Shown piece after piece: positions 1-11,484 of a stretch of DNA of 64,000 bases (positions within the stretch are counted from its first letter, which is position 1; every line of letters begins with the position of its first letter). Position numbers and translations under genes: made by a program. Under the pieces are notes generated by a model. It was not told the DNA's origin. It was given only the letters and a program-made list of their open reading frames with translations, and ran no database searches. Location of the stretch: NCBI GenBank assembly GCA_034359265.1, contig CP136896.1:6417501-6481500 (forward strand). Direction: 5' to 3'. This DNA comes from Canna indica (lineage: Eukaryota; Streptophyta; Magnoliopsida; Zingiberales; Cannaceae).

Positions 1-1
1 A

Positions 2-1483
2 CAACAGATCAAAGATGTTTGTCAATGGGTAAAAGAACTCAGATTACCCGATGGATATGCTTCAAACTTATCTCGATGTGTGAACGTCGATGATTGCAAA
101 ATATCAGGGATGAAGAGCCATGATTGTCATGTATTCATGCAGAGATTACTTCCGATCGCATTTCGAGATCTTCTACCTGATAATATTTGGGGTCCGTTGA
201 CTGAATTAAGTATGTTTTTTAGAAGCATCTGTGCAAATGTCCTTCGAGTCGAAGATATGTTAACACTTGAAAATAATATTGTTGAAATCATATGCAAGCT
301 GGAGCAGTTTTTCCCTCCTGCATTTTTTGACTCGATGGAGCATCTACCGATACACTTGGCATACGAGGCACGAGTTGGTGGCCCCGTTCAATATCGTTGG
401 ATGTACTTATTTGAAAGATACATGAATCGTCTGAAGAAAAAAGTAAAGAACACCGTAGTTGTTGAAGGATCAATATCTGAATCGTATATCATCCAAGAAA
501 TTTCAACATTCTGCTCATTTTACTTTGAATCGACAGTACAGACAAGATTTGATCATCTTCCACGTAACGACGACGGGGGTGTTCGACATTCAAATGGACG
601 TTTAAATATATTTTGTCACTCTGGTCGTGCTTTTGGTTCTCGTCCATCTCGACACTTAAGCGATGAAGAGTATCATTTGGCACACTTGTATGTATTACTC
701 AATTGTCCAGAGATTGAACAATTCATTGAAATATTTGACATTGAGATGGTGCAAAAATACTCTATTCACAACGATCAAGAATTGAAGAGATTACGGAATC
801 GTGATTTCCTTACTTGGATTCAGACTTACAGCAAAGATCACAGAGCTGAAATAGATGAAAAAATATTTGAGTTTGTTAGTGGACCGTCGCGACTTGTGTC
901 GTGCTATAGCGGATATTTTGTTAACGGGTATAAATTTCACACACTTGAATATTCATCTACAAAAAAGACGATGAATGCTGGGGTATGCGTGAAAGGGACA
1001 ACCTATGTTGAATGTGATATGGATTTTTATGGACTGGTGGAAGAAGTGATAGAGTTGCACTACTTCGGCTTGAAATCAGTGATCCTATTTAGATGTCATT
1101 GGTTCGATACAACAGAAAGGGGCATGAAAGTTCATCCAAAATACAAACTTGTTGAGGTTAATTACAAATCGAAATTGGCAGCAAATGAGCCTTTTATATT
1201 GGCATCACAAGCCGAACAAGTATATTACGCGAAGTATCCGGCTCGAAATAAAGATAGAGCAGATTGGCGTGTAGTCTGTAAGACAAAAGGTAGAGGAAAA
1301 ATTGATCCGATAGTAGGAGAAAATGATCCTCCTGGTTTCTATCAAGAAGATGATCTTCCTGCTGTGGATCGTATTATTCCAATACTCGAGGATGCAGACA
1401 CAACGTCAATTCAATTAGAATAAGTTGAATATGTTGATGATGACGATCATGAAATTGAGGAAGCTGGAGATGAAGAAGATGAA

Positions 1484-1515
<32 letters not shown>

Positions 1516-1555
1516 AGAAGAATTCGAAGACTATTATTCAGATGATGAAGAATAA
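2..1555 (+). pseudogene. CACTA TNP2-type transposase, C-terminal part, premature stop
   Basis: The frame is open from base 2, so the protein begins upstream of the window. The first ~180 residues match the DUF4218 region of plant CACTA transposases (GMKSHDCHVFMQRLLP, FFPPAFFDSMEH, YRWMYLFERYMNRLKKK). Around 1010-1170 a DUF4216-like block follows (ELHYFGLKSVILFRCHWFD). The catalytic Transposase_21 core is not in the window. A TAA at 1421-1423 interrupts the frame; copies B and C lack these three bases and read on through an acidic Glu/Asp tail. The same frame here continues after the stop to TAA at 1553-1555, with a long GAA run. The product of the full gene would cut and join element ends; this copy would make a protein without its acidic tail. 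Confidence 0.85.
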
Positions 1556-1630
1556 TTGTAAAGTATATATTTTATTAAATATATCTCTACTATTTATACA
1601 ATAATCTGATTATATGTCTGTTCGACAGAT

Positions 1631-3166
1631 AAGTCTGGTCGTGGTTATCGACGCAGGAGAGTTTCGGAGTCTCCGATCGGTGAGACTCCAGCACTTACTC
1701 ATGCTGCAGATCCTCCTGTTGCTGATCCTCATGAGGATGATACTGCCGAGGCTAGTACATCCAGACGTAGGCGGCCACGCGGGCCGAACAGGTGGCAGCC
1801 TCCACCAGCCACAGAGTCACGTAGATTGATTAGCGTGATTGGGGAGCGGTAATATATCATGAATTATGAATCATTACAAATTCATTATATCATAATATAA
1901 TATTAAATTTTATTTTTGTTGTGCAGGTTCGAGCAAGAAGAAGTGCCAAGGAGCATTTCTTCTACTATTCGACGATACATGCACGGGGCATGGCCTACGT
2001 GGTCTCACGTGCCTAGCGAGCACGTCGACATGTTATGGCGCGAGTTTGAGGCACGTATTATTATTATTTTTTACATGCATGATGATATATTAATATTGGT
2101 ACTGATATTATTATTTTGCAGGCTCGCTATACATGGGCCGAGGACCAGAGGCCCTTCATTTACGCTGCCTGGGAGGCTATTTCCCGGGCAAGGTACAACG
2201 GGCAGCTGGGGCAGGCTCGGTCCCAAGCGATGGCCCGAGCTGGGACCACTAACATCGCGGAGACTCGGGGATACGGCCCCGGTTGGATTACTCCGGATAT
2301 ATGGGACCAGCTCGTGGGGATATGGTCGACGGATCAATGGCAGGAGGTTTCTCGGAATGCGGCTAGAAATCGCATGTCGGGGGGAGCAGCGCGTCACACC
2401 GGCGGCTCTGTTGCATTTGCAGTGCACGCAAACCGTATGGTAAGTATATCTTTTAATTATATATTTTATTTATTATTATGTGTACTAATTAATGTATTTG
2501 TTTTGTAAATGTAGACGACGGTGTCGGATGACGGGACTGTCCAGCGACCCTCCCCGATGGCGGTGTTTGAGCGGACTCACCGTCGAGCACATGGGACGGG
2601 GGAGTACATCCACAACCGCGCTGCATACATTATGGTAATTATATATTTGTTTAAATTATTCATTATATATTTATAATTTAAGTTTTATGATAAATATTAA
2701 ACAAAAAATCAAACTCGAGTAGGAGACCTACAGCCAGACGGTGGTGCAGCGCGGGGGTACCCCCGAGGACTTTGACGCAGCATCGTGGGTCGAGGCCGCA
2801 GGTGGCTGGGACCATGGCCGCGTATATGGCTTCGCAGATAGTGGTCATGCGCGAGCCGTACTAGGGCCACTTGGGGCACCGACCCATCCGGTCGCTGGTG
2901 AGCGGCCGTCCACCTCTAGATCCAGTTATGATCATAGTAGTAGGATAAGGACACTAGAGGAGACGGTCGCGCGTCGGACTGAGATGATGGAGCGTCAGAG
3001 TCAGACGATGGCGAATATAGAAGTTATGCTACGCAACTTGTCAGGTCATCCCGAAGCAGTCATCTCTTCGGCATCATCTAATCCATCGTCCTCGAGTCAG
3101 TCCACGCCGGTGTACACTCAAGCGCTCCAGACCCCGCCATATAATCCAGACCATCCTCCATCGTGA
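1631..3166 (+). pseudogene. CACTA second gene, Transposase_24 (Ptta/En/Spm, TNPA-like), five exons, start lost
   Basis: Exons inferred from splice signals and phase: 1631-1848, 1927-2055, 2122-2439, 2515-2634, 2723-3166. The protein has an Arg/Ser/Pro-rich N-terminus, a central part (RYTWAEDQRPFIYAAWEA, GYGPGWITPDIWDQL), then FERTHRRAHGTGEY and ETYSQTVVQRGGTPEDFD, a pattern I recognise from the Transposase_24 family. By analogy with TNPA of En/Spm it would bind subterminal repeats. The start codon seen in copy C (ATG TCT) is AAG TCT here at 1631. The second intron appears to use a GC donor (GAG|GCACGT at 2055/2056), the only choice that keeps the frame; copies B and C have the same site. Exon 5 holds a short coiled-coil-like stretch and a Ser-rich tail. 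Confidence 0.75.
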
Positions 3167-3454
3167 TCGTGAGATTTTTTGTTTGGATATTGAACTTGTT
3201 TAACTTATTTTGTTTGGATATTGATACTTCAATTTTGCATTTGAATTGTTTTTATACTATCGTGGATAATTATCAATATAAATATAATTGTTTTGATGTA
3301 TATCTTGGTGTGTTTGTGATGTGTGAATGAATGTGTATGAGGTGTTTGTGATGTGTGAATGAATGTGTGTATGAGGGTATGGGTGTGTGAGTTATGTATC
3401 AGATAAATGTATCAATGTATCAATGGAAATTTGAAAATTTCAAATTTTCTGGTT

Positions 3455-3831
3455 GCAGGTATACGTCATCAGCAACGGCTTTCCCACGGGCGTCCGTGGG
3501 AAAGCCGTTGCTAAAAGTGTATCGAAAGCCGTTGCTGATGACCTACAGCAACGGCTTAGCGACGGAGTTTTACTAACGGTGTTGCTACGGACTCAGCGGC
3601 CGTTGCTATTAATGTTATCAGCAACGGCTGCGGGTCTGTGGCAAAACCGTTGCTGATAATATTTTTAGCGACGGCCTGAGCGGCCGTTGCTGATAATGTT
3701 TTGGGCGACGGCCCGAGCGGCCGTTGCTGATCCGTTGCTAAGTCATCAGCAACGCGACTTTCTGTCACGGCTTTATTGCAACGGCTCAGCAACGGCATCA
3801 GCCGTTGCTGATGACCATTTTTCTAGTAGTG
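3455..3831. repeat. CACTA copy A right subterminal repeat array and terminus
   Basis: About fifteen degenerate copies of the core AGCAACGGC in both orientations (GCCGTTGCT on the other strand), separated by short spacers, run up to the terminal CACTACTAGAAA (reverse strand). Neighbouring inverted pairs could fold back. In En/Spm such arrays are binding sites for the element's TNPA protein; that role is inferred here. Confidence 0.85.
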
Positions 3832-3990
3832 CATTTTGTAAAAGGATTGTAATTACGTGAATATATTGATAATTTCATGACTTGTACATATCAGTTTTAT
3901 TGTATTTTTATTTATTAATTGAATAATTGAATAGCTTGGTTTCAACATCTCAACGATTTTATTTAATTAATTATTAGTAAATCTAGCATA

Positions 3991-4480
3991 TACTATAATG
4001 AATGTAAAATCAATATTATGTGATTTGCCAACGGCGGCAAATTTGATGTTGGTATTCTAACAATTCCAACAGACATAGGCGTTAGCACAAAATTACTATA
4101 TATATCAATGCCATAACCTTTTGTTAGAATATCGATCTTCTGACCTACACTAACGCTAATAGCTGTTGGTATTCTTGCTCGCGCCACATGACCATCAACA
4201 AACTATAGTAACTGATTTTTCTTCTAACGATGTCAATAACTATTAGTATAGCTAGGGACCTTTATACTAACGATAGGTCTCTACTAACAGTATTAATTAT
4301 TTGTTGGAATATGTACATCACTATACCGACGATCCCAATATCTGTTGGCACAAGTCTATACTATCGCAATTTGTACAAACGAATACATATGTCGTTGTTA
4401 TATTATTGAATTTTTTGGGTTATATATATATATATAGTAACGAAAATAGCCCGTTAGTAAATGACATTTATCTTATAGTG
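3991..4480. mobile_element. Short decayed CACTA-like non-autonomous element
   Basis: The right edge reads, reversed, CACTATAAGATAAATGTC, and the left edge TACTATAATGAATGTAA, so the ends are imperfect inverted repeats of CACTA type. The flanking trinucleotides are ata (left) and atc (right), a near-match for a 3-bp duplication. The interior has repeated short motifs such as ctaacgatag, ctaacagtat and caacagacat, and no coding potential. Its subterminal motif is not the AGCAACGGC of copies A-C, so it would be another family. Confidence 0.45.
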
Positions 4481-5362
4481 ATCCGAGTATGATGCCAATG
4501 GATCATGAGTTTGACCCACTAGCTAGTTGTAGTACTTTATACGTTTATTTTCGCGTCTATGTATTTGTCACATTTGTATACACTTTGTAATGACTATATT
4601 ATAAAGTCAAAAAAAAAATTAAAAAAAATTACTTCAAATTAACTTTAATATTTAAGTAGGCATGAAAGCAACTGTTCACCTAAATCATCTCTTCCATGCA
4701 ATGCAAGCAATCACGTCGGCTTTATCTATTCAATCCATTTAATTGAATTTCTACATCCTCTTATTCTCTCCAAAACAAAAGTGTGGTCTCCGGTTTGTCT
4801 CCGCTTTTTTCTCCCTCTTTGATATTTTTTTTTTTTTACCAAAGCAGAAAATTATTCTATTAGCCGGCTAATATTATGGTCAAACAGATTCGAAGTACAA
4901 AATTACTTTAAGTTCAAGCGGACGGATAGAGGACCAAACATGATGAAGCAAATAATATAATCTGCTTAACTTGTGGTCCTCGTTCCGTCGTACCATCCAC
5001 GAGAAAGCGAGGCTCCTCTTTTCACACTCATCACGCCATATAAAGTGGTTAGAGAGAGAGAGAGACAATTCACAAGTGGACGACTTCATTTTTCCCCTCA
5101 TATATTTTATAAGGAAAAGAATATTGTATTTATCAAAAGTTTACCCCTCATATATATATATATATATATATATACTGGTGGGGATTAATTCTTTGGTGTG
5201 AGGCGAAAGAGACGAAGAGGTGAGTTGGAGAAGAGAAAGGGATACCTTGTCGAGTTGCTTCCGGGTTTTGTCCCCCGCGCCCGCCCATTCTTTTCTTACA
5301 TTTTGTGCATAAATGCGCCCATCTTGCTAAACTCGAAGATAGTGTGTGCTGAGCGCAAGCGC
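4481..5362 (+). promoter_or_regulatory. Upstream region of the GH3 gene with two auxin-response-type hexamers
   Basis: No gene is seen here. TGTCTC lies at 4796-4801 and its complement GAGACA at 5062-5067, directly after a GA run (5051-5063). TGTCTC is the canonical auxin response factor core, but two hexamers 260 bp apart can arise by chance. A TA dinucleotide run sits at about 5151-5174, and an AT-rich tatattttataag stretch at 5101-5113 could serve as TATA. The transcription start is not determined. Confidence 0.35.
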
Positions 5363-8336
5363 ATGGCCGTCGAGGGGCCGCCCATGGCGACAACGGAGGA
5401 GGACGTCGAAGACGTGGTCGCGTGGTTCGAGGAGGTGGCGGATAACGCGGCCACCGTGCAGCTGCAGACCCTCCGCCACATCGTGGAGAGCAACCTCGGT
5501 GCCGAGTACCTCCAAAAGTGGCTCGGCGCGCTCGGAGGCCTCGGCGGGATGAGCCCCGCCGCGCTCCAGTCACTCTACACCTCCGCGGTCCCCCTGGTCT
5601 CCCATGCAGACCTCGAGCCCTACATCAACCGCATCGCCCATGGCGACTCATCGCCTGTCCTCACCCAGCATCCCATCACCATGCTCTCTCTTAGGTATTC
5701 ATCATGATATGAGTTGGTCCGTCTCTCTTAAACTAATTCTCCCTCATCATTCATGCACGTAAATTAAGATTAATTAGGGTTTAACTAAGTTGTCTCTTTG
5801 TGAATCCAACTCTTTTCACCTATCACACCGTTATACAAATTAATTTAAAAGAAGAAAGAACTTTTGTCACACAATATGTAGAATTAGTCGATCTTCCAAC
5901 AATTAGTTCACTTGTTCTTCGTTTCAGCTCAGGAACAACAGATGGAAGGCCAAAGTATGTGCCGTTTACACGCTTCAGCTCTCAGTCTACACTGCAGATC
6001 TTTAGGTTGGCAGCTGCATATAGATCGATGTGTGTAAAACTGTACTTTCTCAACTATCGATTAATTAAATTAATCAATCAAGCATTTATTTATTTTGATC
6101 GATTTGGAATAATTAGGGTGTTCCCAATAAGGTCCGGTGGGAGGATTCTGGAATTCATCTACAGCAGCAAGCAATTCCAGACCAAGGGCGGGCTGACGGT
6201 CGGAACGGCGACCACCCACTACTTCGCCAGCGAAGAGTTCAAAACGAAGCAAAGGAGCACCAAGTGCTTCACCTGCAGCCCGCAAGAAGTGATCTGCGGC
6301 GGCGACTACAAGCAGTCCACCTACTGCCACCTTCTCCTCGGCCTTCTCTTCCACGACGAGGTGGAGTTCGTGGCCTCCACCTTCGCCTACAGCATCGTGC
6401 AAGCCTTCGCAGCCTTCGAAGAGCAGTGGGAGGAACTCTGTGAGGACTTGCGGAAGGGGACTTTGAGCACCAAGGTCACCTCCCCAAAGATGAGGAAGGC
6501 GGTGCTGGAGAAGCTCGCGGAGCCGAACCCGTCTCTGGCTTCGGAGGTAGAGAGGACATGCCGAGAGCTGAGGAGCTCGGAGTGGGGCGGGTTGATCCCG
6601 GCGCTGTGGCCGAATTCCAAGTACGTCTACTCCATAATGACGGGGTCGATGCAGCCGTACTTGAAGAAGCTGAGGCATTACGCGGGGGAGCTGTCGCTGG
6701 TTTCTGCAGAGTATGGGTCGACGGAGGGATGGATTGGGGTAAACTTGGAGCCGATGAATCCACCGGAGAGGGTGGTGTTTACAGTGATCCCCACTTTTGC
6801 TTACTTTGAGTTCATCCCTCTCTTCCACAAGCAGCAGAGCGATCATGGTCGAGAGAGAAGAAGAATATGTGCGAGTGATACTGATGACTTTGTTGAAGGA
6901 GAGCCGGTGCCACTCTCCAGCGTCACTGTTGGCCAGCAATATGAGATCGTCCTCACCACTTTCACAGGTCCTCTCTCTCTCTCTCTCTCTCTCTAGAAAG
7001 CCAGTGGGGGAAAAAGTAGTTGGAAAATAGAATTGTAACTTTAAGATGCTTTTAGTGAGCATCAATGCGGGATGTTCGCCTCGAAGAGGTGGGAGTTGAG
7101 ATGCGATAGGCAAATGAAAAACTTGTCTCCCTAGGATTAGGAATGAGCAAGTGGATGAGTAGCTGCTTGCGACATTGCACGTCCTTCCCTTCCACCTTTA
7201 ATTCCTCTTGCAAATAGCTCCAATTAATCATCACCACAACGTCGCATGGTTAGCTAAAATTGATAGGGCGATTCTTTTGAATCATCGAAAGTGGTTCCTT
7301 ATCTCTTCCATTCATAATATTCGTTATAATCTGATAAAATCCATAAAAGCCATCATTTCATCATTCAATAGTCCGTAGCAATCTGTAGAGCATGCTAAAG
7401 TTTTCACCATGGAGGGGCTAATTTTTATCTGGTTAAGAGGATAGCAGTTAACTAATGCATGGTTGTCACTCATTATCTTCTGTACGTGGTTCAGAATTGA
7501 AGTCCCAAACAATTATTGTGGCAATTTAGTAATAGATATATATCTGATGAAGCCAGAATTTGATATCGTGTCAAATATATATAGAGCTTGGACCACCTTC
7601 CTCTCACATTTGTATTAACTTTGTTGGTACGATTTCACTTTTGTTGACTTTCTTTCATAAATGCATCACCTTATCCTGAGACCTCACCCACAAGGCCGTG
7701 ATTGTACCAGATTCTTCTTTCTGATATGAACATGATGAGCAAATTAATTACTGCGCTCATTTTTTTACGCTACTGAATTGAATTATAAATGCAGGGCTGT
7801 ACAGATACAGGTTGGGAGACGTAGTGGAGGTGGCAGGATTCTACAAGGGCGCGCCGCAGCTGTCGTTCGTCTGCCGCCGGAAGCTCATCTTGACGGTGAA
7901 CATCGACAAGAACACGGAGAGGGACCTGCAGGTGGTGGTGGAGAAGGGGCGCAGCCTGCTGAGCCGGTCGGCGACCAAGGCGGAGTTGGTGGACTTCACG
8001 AGCCACGCCGACGTGGCGCACTGCCCGGGGCACTACGTGATCTACTGGGAGCTGAAGGGCGAGGCGGAGGAGGGGGTGCTGGAGGAGTGCTGCCGCGCCA
8101 TGGACGCCGCCTTCGTGGACGAGGGCTACGTGGTGTCGCGGAAGACGAGCTCGATCGGGCCGCTGGAGCTCCGGATCGTGGCCGGCGGCACCTTCCACAA
8201 GATCCTGGAGCACTGCATCGGCAACGGGGCGGCGATGAGCCAGTTCAAGACGCCGAGGTGCACCGCGAACGAGGTGCTGCTGGGGATCCTCGACTGCAGC
8301 ACCATTAAGCGCTTCTGGAGCACAGCATACGGGTGA
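5363..8336 (+). CDS. GH3 acyl-acid-amido synthetase, jasmonoyl-amino acid synthetase (JAR1)-like
   Basis: Exons 5363-5694, 5928-6029, 6117-6967 and 7795-8336 all join in phase at GT/AG sites and give about 608 residues (JAR1 is 575). The three adenylation motifs of the GH3 family are present: SSGTTDGRPKYVPF across the exon 1/2 junction, YGSTEGWIG in exon 3 and YRYRLGDVVEV across the exon 3/4 junction. Further signatures are SSKQFQTKGGLTVGTATT, IMTGSMQPYLKKLRHYAGEL and NIDKNTERDLQ. The enzyme adenylates a carboxylic-acid hormone and transfers it to an amino acid in the cytosol. Resemblance is closest to group I (JAR1), so jasmonate is the likely substrate, but an auxin or benzoate substrate cannot be excluded. 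A second in-frame ATG at 5384 could be the start (601 aa). The exons are strongly GC-rich. AATAAA lies at 8357-8362. Confidence 0.93.
6968..7794 (+). other. GH3 intron 3 with a CT microsatellite at its donor
   Basis: The intron opens GTCCTCTCTCTC and runs directly into a CT dinucleotide repeat (to about 6994). The remaining ~800 bp is AT-rich, with no coding signal or recognised element. It ends aaatgcag before the exon carrying YRYRLGDVV. Confidence 0.8.
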
Positions 8337-9174
8337 AGATCCCAGAGATGATAAATAATAAATGTAGGCATGCATGCCGAGGCTAGCTTTTAATTTCGGT
8401 TGGTGATATATATCATATAATCAATCAATTTGAACTGATTTATATGAGGACGAAGATTAATTCCTACTGTTGACCTAACAACTGTTGGCATATTAATTGA
8501 ATCGTCTCAGGTCTTGTGCTACCAGCCAAAGAATTCGGCTGCATATATATATGTTAATTCTGGAGGAGATACTGCTCTGTGTTTCTGCAGATTAATTATA
8601 CAATCAACTCTTGTTATGCATGCATGCCCACACTGAATAGTACGTGAATACACATTTCAACATACTGCAATACAAATATTTATATGTAGAGCTGCTGTGA
8701 ATTTAAATTTTAGGGTTATTTTCTCATAAGCTCGAGTTAAACTGGTTTAGGAATTGGAACTATCAGCAGTTAGGATTTGACTGATGCCTAGCTTGACGAT
8801 GATGATCGGCAATTAACTTAGGCAGAAAGCTAGTTAGTTATTCTTTGTCCAATATTGATGTGACCTTCGTTTTGATCATTTGACAAGCTAAGATGGAGGT
8901 CAAGGAATCCACCTAAGGCGCCCAATCACTGGGCGCACGGTGCCCAGCACCGGCTGGGACCGACCCCCTTAACACGGGGCGTCGTGCCATGACCCTGGAG
9001 GGGCTAGACGGCCAGTGTTGACGCCTCGTGATTAGGCTTGCACGCCCTTTGGTGCAGCTGCGGCTGCACCAAAAATTTTTCTTTCACCTAAGTAGTTGGA
9101 ATTATCGAATCTCAATAGAATCTCAATATTAAATTATTTCCGTCAAATCTTCTCTATAAAAAAAAAGTGAATTT

Positions 9175-9205
<31 letters not shown>

Positions 9206-9699
9206 AAGTAGAAGAAAATTCTATTAAAAAACCCCCTTGTGGATCATCAAGTCTATTGACAAGAGAAGAAAACTGTTCATTTGGAAGGATATTAGAAATT
9301 CATCTCTTCAAGGCAAGTATCGTATAAATGAGTATATATATATAAAGTAGAAGAAAATCATGAGTGATGAGAATTTATTTCACTGTGGTGCGGGCCTTAG
9401 AGAATCTTTATCTAGCATCTAGAAAGACATCATGAGTGATGAGGACATATTTCGATACTCTATCTAGTTTTATGTGGGTTCAATTCGGGTGTCCAAACAC
9501 AACTGTGAACTTATCCTTAATTGAATAGATCCAGACTCTACGACAAATTCCCCACACTTTTTACTCTTGTCCCAGCCCCTAATGCCCTCATCCTCGAATG
9601 CAAAGAGCTAAATGAGCAAGGAGAGATACGAGGTTGGAACATTCAGTAACTTTATTGACATTGACATCATTGCTAACCATGGCTTTTGATCTGGCGCCT
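8337..9699. other. Intergenic, no gene seen
   Basis: AT-rich sequence after the GH3 gene. A GC-rich patch at 8918-9071 ends in a small perfect hairpin (ggtgcagc/gctgcacc, 9052-9071). A TA run sits at about 9180-9205. Short duplicated blocks (ataaagtagaagaaaat at ~9203 and ~9341; catgagtgatgag at ~9359 and ~9431) suggest decayed repeats. No element could be named. Confidence 0.6.
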
Positions 9700-10280
9700 A
9701 TCCTTTTCAATATTGGAGATGATAGTATCTCTTGGAATTGAAATGAAACATCCATAGAATATTTTCCACCAAATCTCTTTATAATTTACTCTCTTTCAGG
9801 GGCATCCTTGATCCTGCAGCTAAATATGTGTGGCTACCTAACTGCCCTAAAGGTGTATCGATCAACAATTGGCTCATCAATTTGAAGAGGCTTCCCATCA
9901 AATACCGACTCTTGAAAAGATCTATCCAAGTTGATCCCAGATGCGTCCTATGTAAGACAGAAGACGAAAAACACGATCATCTCTTCTCCACATGTGTTTT
10001 TTCAATTCAAGGTTGGGACCTTTTGCTAAATATTTGCAACTTAGCGCAGTTTTAATTTGGGTTTACACCATGGTTGTCCTCGGTGATTGATAGTTCATCT
10101 TCTAAAAAGCGAAAATATCTCATCACAATGATTTAGAATCGGAAATTATGGTACAAAGGAACTCTAGAACTTTTGATGAAATTTGTAAGTCACATGTAGA
10201 GCTTGCTATTAAAAGGGCTAAGTTGGTCAAATATATTGTGTAATTAGCTTTTCTTGGTTTTTACTTGTACAAAAAAAAAT
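9700..10280 (+). pseudogene. LINE (non-LTR retrotransposon) 3' remnant with zf-RVT domain
   Basis: The + strand encodes a reverse-transcriptase zinc-binding (zf-RVT) block: VWLPNCPKGVSINNWL, then VDPRCVLCKTEDEKHDHLF with the CxxC...H pattern, then a Trp/Leu-rich end (9819-10055). After a stop at about 10053, a second fragment in another frame (10148-10242) reads QRNSRTFDEICKSH, as in the C-terminus of plant LINE ORF2. Frame breaks also occur upstream, near 9800. An A-rich tail follows at about 10271-10279. The rest of the element is missing, as expected of a 5'-truncated LINE. Confidence 0.75.
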
Positions 10281-10733
10281 TTCTCCACTTGACTCGTAAC
10301 TTATAATATTAAAGCTTTTTTTTTATCAATATAAGTCTTTTTTTTATTAAATAAATAATAAAAAAACTACTGGAAGAGAAGGTTCATAATTCTCTTTTAA
10401 AGCTTCACGGGAAACACGTACTACTAGCTAACTAGCTTGTCACAAAAGTCTTCTCCTTCTCGATGTTCACTGCAGTACTCTTATTTTAAAAGTTTTTCAT
10501 GCTCTACTTTCATTAACAATATTATTCAAGTCTTTAGAAGATTTGATAGCTTATTTTTTTCTTTTTCTGAAACTTAAAATTTAAGGACTAGTTCTTCCAA
10601 TGTTCTGCAATCTTGTGATTCAAATGGTCTTCCTCCATTAATTTCATTATCACTTACTTCCCCCGCAGTATTATTAATTGTTAATAGTTGGCCACCAATA
10701 TTGGATCATCATGATTATCTCAAAATTTTCTTA
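10281..10733. other. Intergenic, nothing recognised
   Basis: AT-rich DNA between the LINE tail and the hAT target duplication, without coding signal or clear repeat. Confidence 0.6.
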
Positions 10734-11154
10734 GTTATAAATAGAGGTGGCAACGGGCCGTGTTCGGGCCGGCCCAAAAATTAATTATTTAATTTAAATT
10801 TTTAAAGATTTAAAATTTAATTTTAAAAATTAATGGTTACGAGTGAATTTTGAACTTGGACCTCTAATTTTATTAATCACTGTACTAAATTTTATTATAT
10901 ATTTTTTAACATATTTTTTATATGTAACATTGTAAATTTGTAACGCAGTACAAATTAATAAAAATATTTTTTAAAAATCAAATTATAATTAAATTTTTAT
11001 TTATCTTTAATACAAAAATATTCATCCAATGATAAAATATTTTTTTAAATATTATAATAGATCACACCTTAAAATGTTGCCTACGTACCTTCTATAACTA
11101 AACTTGTACTCCTCAATGATTAACTATAGAAGGATCAGGTCTACATAGTTCTTT

Positions 11155-11185
<31 letters not shown>

Positions 11186-11443
11186 AGTGAAATTACATTA
11201 ACCTCCTCTCTATTTGTAATTTTATCTTATAACATCCTCGAGTTTTGTAAAAGATTACACAAACCTCCCCTATTACGAAATAAGATTACACCAACCTCCC
11301 CTGAGTTTTGTAACTTATTACACAGACCTCCCCTAAAATAATTACTTAAAGATTACTCAGGAGAGGTGATTGTAACCTGGACAAATAGAGGGGGGATCAG
11401 TATAATTTCACTAAACCTCAGGGGAGGTCAGTGTAATTTATCC
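11155..11443. mobile_element. 289-bp MITE with 9-bp target duplication, nested in the hAT element
   Basis: The ends are long inverted repeats: GGGTAAATTACACTGACC on the left and, reversed, GGATAAATTACACTGACC on the right, with matching sequence for over 40 bp. The perfect direct repeat tagttcttt flanks it (11146-11154 and 11444-11452). A 9-bp duplication points to Mutator-type mobilisation. The middle repeats acctcccct several times. It lies just downstream of the hAT transposase stop. Confidence 0.85.
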
Positions 11444-11484
11444 TAGTTCTTTTTACATTTTTAATCACTCATAGTCCCGATGAT

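Larger units (their letters stand above)
1..3831 (+). mobile_element. CACTA (En/Spm) DNA transposon, copy A, 3' part
   Basis: The left part lies outside the window. From 1 the sequence is coding for a TNP2-type transposase, followed by a second multi-exon gene, subterminal repeats and a terminus whose reverse complement reads CACTACTAGAAAAATGG, ending at 3831. The gene order and non-coding sequence match copy C (60011 onward) and, inverted, copy B (16504-23016), so the three are one family. The 3-bp target duplication cannot be checked because the left end is absent; the bases after the terminus are cat. Confidence 0.9.

Noticed and set aside
4020..4480. Left end of the same CACTA family as copies A-C
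   Set aside because: Subterminal motifs differ and the termini read CACTATAAGA, so it is listed as a separate decayed element.
6070..7113. 347-codon frame on the - strand across the GH3 exon
   Set aside because: It is the shadow of a GC-rich exon whose + strand matches GH3 along its full length.
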